11,441 bases of DNA from Tetmemena sp. SeJ-2015 (taxonomy: Eukaryota; Ciliophora; Spirotrichea; Sporadotrichida; Oxytrichidae). Of the stretch, positions 7,713 through 11,441 are shown one piece after another. The notes below the pieces were generated by a model, which was given only the letters and a program-made list of their open reading frames with translations, was not told where the DNA came from and made no database searches. The stretch spans positions 1 through 11,441 of the forward strand of contig JAJKFJ010021685.1 in assembly GCA_027382625.1 (NCBI GenBank), given 5' to 3'. Each line of letters begins with the position of its first letter. Position 1 is the stretch's first letter. The position numbers were made by a program, and so were the translations under genes.

Positions 7713-8288
7713 ATGATTGTAGCTGAATCTACTTACAAGATCAAGTCACGTAAATCAATATCAACCCAGTATTTGAGAGGCCTATAAGCCAAAAGCTTTC
7801 AAACTTTAATAAACTTACAAATTATAAAGATAAATTCCATCTTAGATCTTAAGTTCATCATTAAATATTCTTAACAAGAATATTTAATTGTGTTAAGATT
7901 TAATAATAAAAAATTTTCAAAGAGAAAAGAAGAATAACCAAGATGCAATGCCGAGTAAACAGTACTTTATTTTTATTTCATTTTACTCCCTGCTCCTTTG
8001 ATGAAAAAGATAGAACAAAAAAAATTATTCTAATAGAAAGACAGTACGCAAAATGCCAGCTTTTTTGGAGTAAGAGTATTCTTCCAGTTTGAAAAAGAAT
8101 GGAGAATTCCAAGGTTGATGACTAGTAATCACTTTGATCAATTGTAGGCGTTGAATAGTTCAAGTACCAAGCACTCAACATGCATGGAAAATTTCTCCGA
8201 CAGCTAACCATCTGCTATTGATCAGCTTAGTAAATTAAAATTATTCTATATCTTTTTAAGAAAAAGAAAACAACAAGAGAGAGGATGA
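7713..8288 (+). CDS. Ambiguous long ORF, 191 codons (ciliate code)
   Basis: ATG at 7713 to TGA at 8286-8288 is free of TGA for 191 codons, long for chance at this base composition. The C-terminal part (about 8090-8230, including EWRIPRLMTSNHFDQLQALN) is the most protein-like and least AT-rich. Other frames and the minus strand over 7940-8230 are also open and plausible, so I cannot say which is used, and IESs may cut it. A 13-bp-arm hairpin at 7860-7888 lies inside. No domain recognised. Confidence 0.28.
7860..7888. repeat. Perfect 13-bp inverted repeat with 3-nt loop
   Basis: ATTAAATATTCTT at 7860-7872 and its exact reverse complement at 7876-7888 flank AAC. It is AT-rich and could be a structural element within an IES or chance. 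It lies in an ambiguous ORF. Confidence 0.6.
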
Positions 8289-8785
8289 GAAATTCACTAG
8301 CTTATATAAATTTCTTGTTATATTTTAATTAACTCTAGTCTTATTTAATTTATTATATCAAGTGATTATCAAGCTTTTAAATAGTTTTGAATTTTAAATG
8401 ATTGGCCGACTTGTGATAAAAAAAGAGAGAAGGATAAAGGAATAGAGGTTAGCTTTATATAAGAAATAAGCCCAAAATGAGAAGTTATTCTATCACCATT
8501 TCATTACTTGATTATTATTTCATACAATTTTTCTTAATTTGCTTAATTCACTTCATAGTTATATAAATTATTGAAAAAGATATTATTATTTATAAAGTTT
8601 TGCAGAATATAACTTCTCATATTATATTCTTTAAAGAAATTGTTTGAATCACTTTTAATCATTTTTTCTTAAATTAAATAGGAATATATTCATTCAAAGT
8701 GATTGAGTAACTTAATTTTACAATATAGAAGAAAGAGAGATGATTTTCATTCATATCATACAAAGAAAATAATAATAAAGATTTG
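8289..8785. other. AT-rich 5' flank of gene B
   Basis: Very AT-rich DNA with no GC-richer block. It presumably includes the gene B promoter and 5' UTR and possibly IES, but no motif can be assigned. Short inverted words such as AATCACTTT (about 8650) and AAAGTGATT (about 8697) are noted only. Confidence 0.4.
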
Positions 8786-10402
8786 ATGAAGATTGAATTT
8801 AAATGTGGAGATGAGAGTCGACTGAGAGCAGTGATAAATAATTTTAATTCTATTTCTAATATAAAAGAGAACAGTTTTTCAATAGTCCACGTATCATTGG
8901 CTCTATACTAGCTGCTGCATTAGGATTACCGTGTGCCATTTTATTCATTGTAGCTTGCTGTTGGTGTAAACTGTGCTATAAGTATGAATACAATGAGGGT
9001 GTACCCAGAGTCACTTGCAAGCATTGGTTGCGCGAAAATATTTGCAAGAAAAAACCGCTCGCACATCTTGAGAAAGACTCACCCTACCAACAAGCTGTTA
9101 AGACTGGAGTTATTGCTGTCCCTGACTTTAAAATCTATTATGATAATTTGCTAATTTAAATCATGAAGATTAAGAGATTTGAGTAGGCTCTGAGGAGGAA
9201 CACTTCTTCATCGAGCAGTCAATAATCTTAGTTCTCGAATTGCAAAATGCTTAACAGCTCCAATGCTCAAAAATACATCATTGAAAAATAAAAGAGATAG
9301 TTCTCAACTAAAAGAAAGAGCACTTTTAGTATAGTAACCAGCCACCCTACTCTTAATGAAATGCTTCCAAGATTCCCCGATGCAAGGACTTAATCATCGA
9401 TTGAAACTTACAATTTAAAATACTAATGCGAACTTTAATTTAAAAATTCATAGAGTGGCAGTATAGATTTCCGTAATTTGATGCGAAACAGCTTACAGCC
9501 TAGTCTTGAAACGGCTCAATACTAAAATCAAAATAATCTTTATCTACCCAAAGATGTGTTTATATCCTTTTATTGAATAGTTGAATGAATAAGACTCAGC
9601 TCTTTCAGAGAACCTCCCCTCTTTCTTCAATTCAAGATTCGGAAGTAAACCAGCTTCTGCCGAGACAATGCGCTAGTTATCGATATGCAAAGACCTCCCT
9701 GATTAGGAGATTGATTATGATGAGGAAGAATTTAAGCGTTAGGAAATAGGTCCAAGAGTATCTCACAAATCCAAGTCCATATACCAACCAGAAGAAGATG
9801 TTCAATAATTAAATGTAACTACTTAAAGTTTATTTTTGAAACAAAGATGTCTGAATAAGTTTAAAGCAGCAGCTAAGGAGACAATTTATAATCATATCAT
9901 TCATTTGGATGCCCTGTTCTATTTCTAGTCAGATTTAATAATAGGTCATTAACCAGTTTCAGAATATATATCTCACTTTCTATTAAAACGAAATAGAACA
10001 TTGGTAATTCAATGTCATAAGTCCAAAGAGAGTTAAGAAGTATAATTAAATTAACTAATTGTGAGCTTATGACAGACCTACCTCAACATTTGAGAAGTAA
10101 TTTGGCTTCAAACACCGGCAACTAGACAATGAACTGGGCTATGCAAGAGCATTCCACACCATCTAATCAAATTCAATTATAAATATAATTCATATATTAA
10201 ATTTATTTTATTTAACCCAGCTGAAGACTAAACTATTGAGGAGGAGGAGAAACTTTAGTTTTCTCACATTAACGAAGAAGATTCATTGAATGATTTACAA
10301 ACTCCTTACCCCAATCAGATGACTAGTTCACGGCAATCTATGTTTTAAAGAGCACCTCAAAAGCCACAGCAGCATTCACCTAAAGAAGAATTTTTAAGTT
10401 GA
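8786..10402 (+). CDS. Gene B: single-pass membrane protein with long polar tail, five MDSs (ciliate code)
   Basis: Joining 8786-8840, 8885-9544, 9567-10035, 10070-10175 and 10193-10402 gives exactly 1500 nt: ATG, 499 residues, TGA at 10400-10402. I do not recognise the family. Residues 1-21 are short and polar. Residues 22-45 form one strong transmembrane segment (IIGSILAAALGLPCAILFIV), followed at once by a Cys cluster (CCWCKLC) that could be palmitoylated. The remaining roughly 450 residues are polar: a basic Cys-containing part (CKHWLRENICKKKP), Ser/Gln-rich stretches, an acidic patch (DYDEEEFKRQE), a more ordered stretch (KAAAKETIYNHIIHLDALFY), and a Gln/Pro-rich C-terminus. No signal peptide precedes the membrane segment, so orientation is open. 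Each of the four joins uses a repeat that corrects the frame. The base composition of the blocks is clearly higher in GC than that of the inserts. It converges with gene C. Confidence 0.72.
8841..8884 (+). other. IES 1 in gene B (44 bp, pointer AATA)
   Basis: AATA at 8837-8840 and 8881-8884. Removal (44 bp, 2 mod 3) joins RLRAVIN to SPRIIGSILAAALG. The insert is strongly AT-rich. An alternative AATA at 8858-8861 would give a 23-bp IES in the same frame, so the left limit is uncertain. Confidence 0.5.
9545..9566 (+). other. IES 2 in gene B (22 bp, pointer TATC)
   Basis: TATC at 9541-9544 and 9563-9566. Removal (22 bp, 1 mod 3) joins QNQNNLY to PFIEQLNEQD and bypasses the TGA at 9574-9576 in the upstream frame. 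The pointer is short; a one-base frameshift would have the same effect. Confidence 0.45.
10036..10069 (+). other. IES 3 in gene B (34 bp, pointer TTA)
   Basis: TTA at 10033-10035 and 10067-10069. The insert is AT-rich and contains a TGA in the downstream frame (10062-10064), while the upstream frame meets a TGA at 10070-10072. Removal joins CHKSKES to YDRPTSTFEKQFG in one frame. Confidence 0.55.
10176..10192 (+). other. IES 4 in gene B (17 bp, pointer AATTCA)
   Basis: AATTCA at 10170-10175 and 10187-10192. Removal (17 bp, 2 mod 3) joins FHTIQSNS to the final block, which ends at TGA 10400-10402. The insert is nearly all A and T. The AT-rich stretch continues to about 10215, so a longer IES with another pointer is possible. 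Confidence 0.5.
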
Positions 10403-10601
10403 AAGGAATTTGTAAATAAATACGAAATTTAATATATATATATAGTATACTTCAAGCTGAAAGCCTTGTTGCGAAAGACTTTTACGAGCTCGATTTTTTA
10501 AAATCAGATGGCAACCTGCCGTTTCTATATTTCCTTTGAAGGCTTGTTTAAGATATTTTCAATTTATTCTTATGAGATAGCTAAGGAGGAGTCAAGGCTA
10601 C
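10403..10601. other. Intergenic interval between convergent genes B and C
   Basis: It starts with an AT-rich run including an (AT)n tract near 10432-10443. From about 10450 the composition is higher in GC and several frames on both strands are open, one on the minus strand reading KQAFKGNIETAGCHLILKNR (about 10490-10549). It could be a further C-terminal MDS of gene C, but I found no pointer pair giving the right frame. Confidence 0.4.
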
Positions 10602-10640
10602 TCAGTCTAAAAAGTTGACTGAGTCTCTTTACTCTCCTCC
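10585..10640. repeat. Imperfect two-tier inverted repeat at the 3' end of gene C
   Basis: ACTCAGTC (10600-10607) and GACTGAGT (10617-10624) form a perfect inner stem. GGAGGAGT (10585-10592) and ACTCTCCTCC (10631-10640) form an imperfect outer stem. It overlaps the last codons and the TGA of gene C, so a role in mRNA 3' structure is conceivable but unsupported. Confidence 0.4.
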
Positions 10641-11441
10641 CTCTGGGTTCTCTCTCCTAATTCCTGCAATAGAAATTCTCGCCTTTATCTTTATGGATCG
10701 AGTAGTCACAAAAGTAATGAATACTTTCTTCGGCCATGAAGCTGACAACCTATGCTACGTGTGACGAAATCCATATAAACTATCGCTTCTTTGATTATAT
10801 TGAGTCGCTATTGCACCTTGTCACTATTTGACACAGGCTAAATTATATATCAGAGTGAGTATTCTTCATCCTCCTTCTCTGCCTAGCTATATAGTGAAAG
10901 AAGATCTTTTTGTTTTTGTGAACGGGGACCGCTTTCTCTAGCTCACCATCGAGATTGTCCATCACGTAGGCAAACGCCCTCTCCCTCTTGCCAGGAGCTT
11001 CATTTACTAGCAACTTAGAGAAGATGGTTGAATGTGGAGTAGGTCTCCTCAGTAAGATGATAAAGATTGATCCCTTGGTGGAGGGCTTGCTGTTCACCCT
11101 TGACTTGCTCGTTATCAATAACTTCATCCTGTTCTAAGGTTTTCTTATAGATGGGAAGGAGAACACTTATAGAAATGCTCTCGTAGTATAAATAGTGAGA
11201 TGGAAGCAAAACTAGCAATGAACAACTCTAGAGGCTTAACTTTTTCTAAATCCTATGAAATTAAGTAAACTGCTAAATCAATTTCATTTACTATTGTCAT
11301 CTATTGAATCTTTAGCTCAGGCTTGATAGCAGGAAGCTTCTTCTTAAGCTAAGAATCTTGATCAAGATAGAGCACAGGCACTCGATCTGTTTTATCTTAT
11401 AGTCGGAACAGCAATAGGACGAGGGCAGTTTGGACTCTTCC
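10602..11441 (-). CDS. Gene C: C-terminal part of an unidentified protein, four MDSs, open at the right edge
   Basis: Read right to left in the ciliate code from the window edge, removal of three inserts (22, 13 and 55 bp) gives 249 codons in one frame ending at the TGA at 10602-10604. I do not recognise the family. Visible parts in order are a Lys-rich stretch (QLKKKLPAIKPELK); a hydrophobic-acidic stretch (MTIVNEIDLAVYLISQDLEK) leading to a hydrophobic segment (LELFIASFASISLFIL) that could be a buried helix or membrane anchor; an acidic/Gln-rich region (LEQDEVIDNEQVKGEQQ); NHLLQVAPGKRERAFAYVMD; a basic cluster (ARQRRRMKN); and a Lys/Ile-rich tail (KKVFITFVTTRSIKIKARIS). Each insert is 1 mod 3 in length and sits where the frame changes; the first has an 8-bp repeat. 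The plus strand of this segment is repeatedly cut by TGA. The start lies outside the window. Confidence 0.58.
10801..10855 (-). other. IES in gene C (55 bp, pointer ACTCA on the coding strand)
   Basis: TGAGT on the plus strand at 10801-10805 and 10856-10860. Removal joins RQRRRMKNT to QYNQRSDSLYGFRH. Leaving it in gives an open but less protein-like frame through to 10504, and a shorter CAA-bounded 10-bp alternative exists, so the limits are uncertain. Confidence 0.42.
10996..11008 (-). other. Very short IES in gene C (13 bp, pointer GCT on the coding strand)
   Basis: AGC on the plus strand at 10996-10998 and 11009-11011. Removal joins TFNHLLQV to APGKRERAFAYVMD. At 13 bp with a 3-bp pointer it is near the lower size limit, and a one-base frameshift cannot be excluded. 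Confidence 0.42.
11144..11165 (-). other. IES in gene C (22 bp, pointer TCTATAAG on the coding strand)
   Basis: CTTATAGA on the plus strand at 11144-11151 and 11166-11173, an 8-bp repeat exactly 22 bp apart. Removal joins LREHFYK to KTLEQDEVIDNEQ and bypasses the TGA that closes the upstream frame. The insert is not notably AT-rich. Confidence 0.6.

Noticed and set aside
10013..10074. 9-bp inverted repeat TGTCATAAG / CTTATGACA around gene B IES 3
   Set aside because: It spans coding and IES sequence and does not coincide with the frame-correct pointers. Probably chance.
10504..10800. Minus-strand frame MAEESIHYFCDYSIHKDK... continuing to a TGA at 10504
   Set aside because: It is open, but the alternative frame after a 5-bp-pointer IES is more protein-like, and both cannot be used. 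Kept only as an alternative.
11340..11441. Plus-strand reading ending VGTAIGRGQFGLF, resembling a kinase glycine-rich loop
   Set aside because: The frame is cut by TGA just upstream, and the minus strand gives a much longer, pointer-consistent reading over the same bases.
1..11441. Bacterial features such as operons, ribosome binding sites, CRISPR arrays, IS elements or rho-independent terminators
   Set aside because: None is visible. The genetic code, telomeric transposon ends and MDS/IES structure are eukaryotic and ciliate.

Overview
The window looks like germline (micronuclear) DNA of a spirotrich ciliate close to Oxytricha or Stylonychia. Three things point there. A mobile element ends on both sides in C4A4 telomere-like repeats, as the TBE transposons of Oxytricha do. 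The convincing proteins can only be read if TAA and TAG mean glutamine and TGA is the only stop. The coding DNA is cut into blocks (macronuclear-destined segments, MDSs) separated by short, mostly AT-rich inserts (internal eliminated sequences, IESs) bounded by small direct repeats (pointers). Taking out one pointer copy plus the insert restores the reading frame. A standard-code ORF search therefore misses nearly every real gene here.

Layout, left to right. Gene A (179-638, +) encodes a small protein with a possible mitochondrial presequence and is interrupted by one 70-bp IES with a 9-bp pointer. A weaker Gln-rich ORF follows at 798-1028. An AT-rich stretch then gives way to an anomalous GC-rich block (about 2072-2520). 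A short TBE-family transposon (2524-4202) abuts this block. It keeps both terminal inverted repeats but carries only a decayed copy of the 57-kDa zinc-finger/kinase gene, on the minus strand. About 1.7 kb of AT-rich DNA follows, containing one small possible inverted-repeat element (5217-5438).

The best-identified cellular gene is at 5922-7069 (+). It is a GHITM/TMBIM5-type Bax-inhibitor-1 family membrane protein in several MDSs, with its N-terminal MDS not found nearby. The region 7070-8785 is AT-rich with only ambiguous ORFs. Gene B (8786-10402, +) is a single-pass membrane protein in five MDSs; removing four short IESs gives one 499-residue frame. Gene C (11441-10602, -) enters from the right edge. 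Three putative IESs restore a 249-residue C-terminal part, and it converges on gene B.

The genes do not form an operon. In such ciliates each normally ends up on its own gene-sized macronuclear chromosome after the IESs and transposons are removed. All MDS and IES limits here are inferred from frame, pointer repeats and base composition, because no macronuclear sequence was available for comparison.
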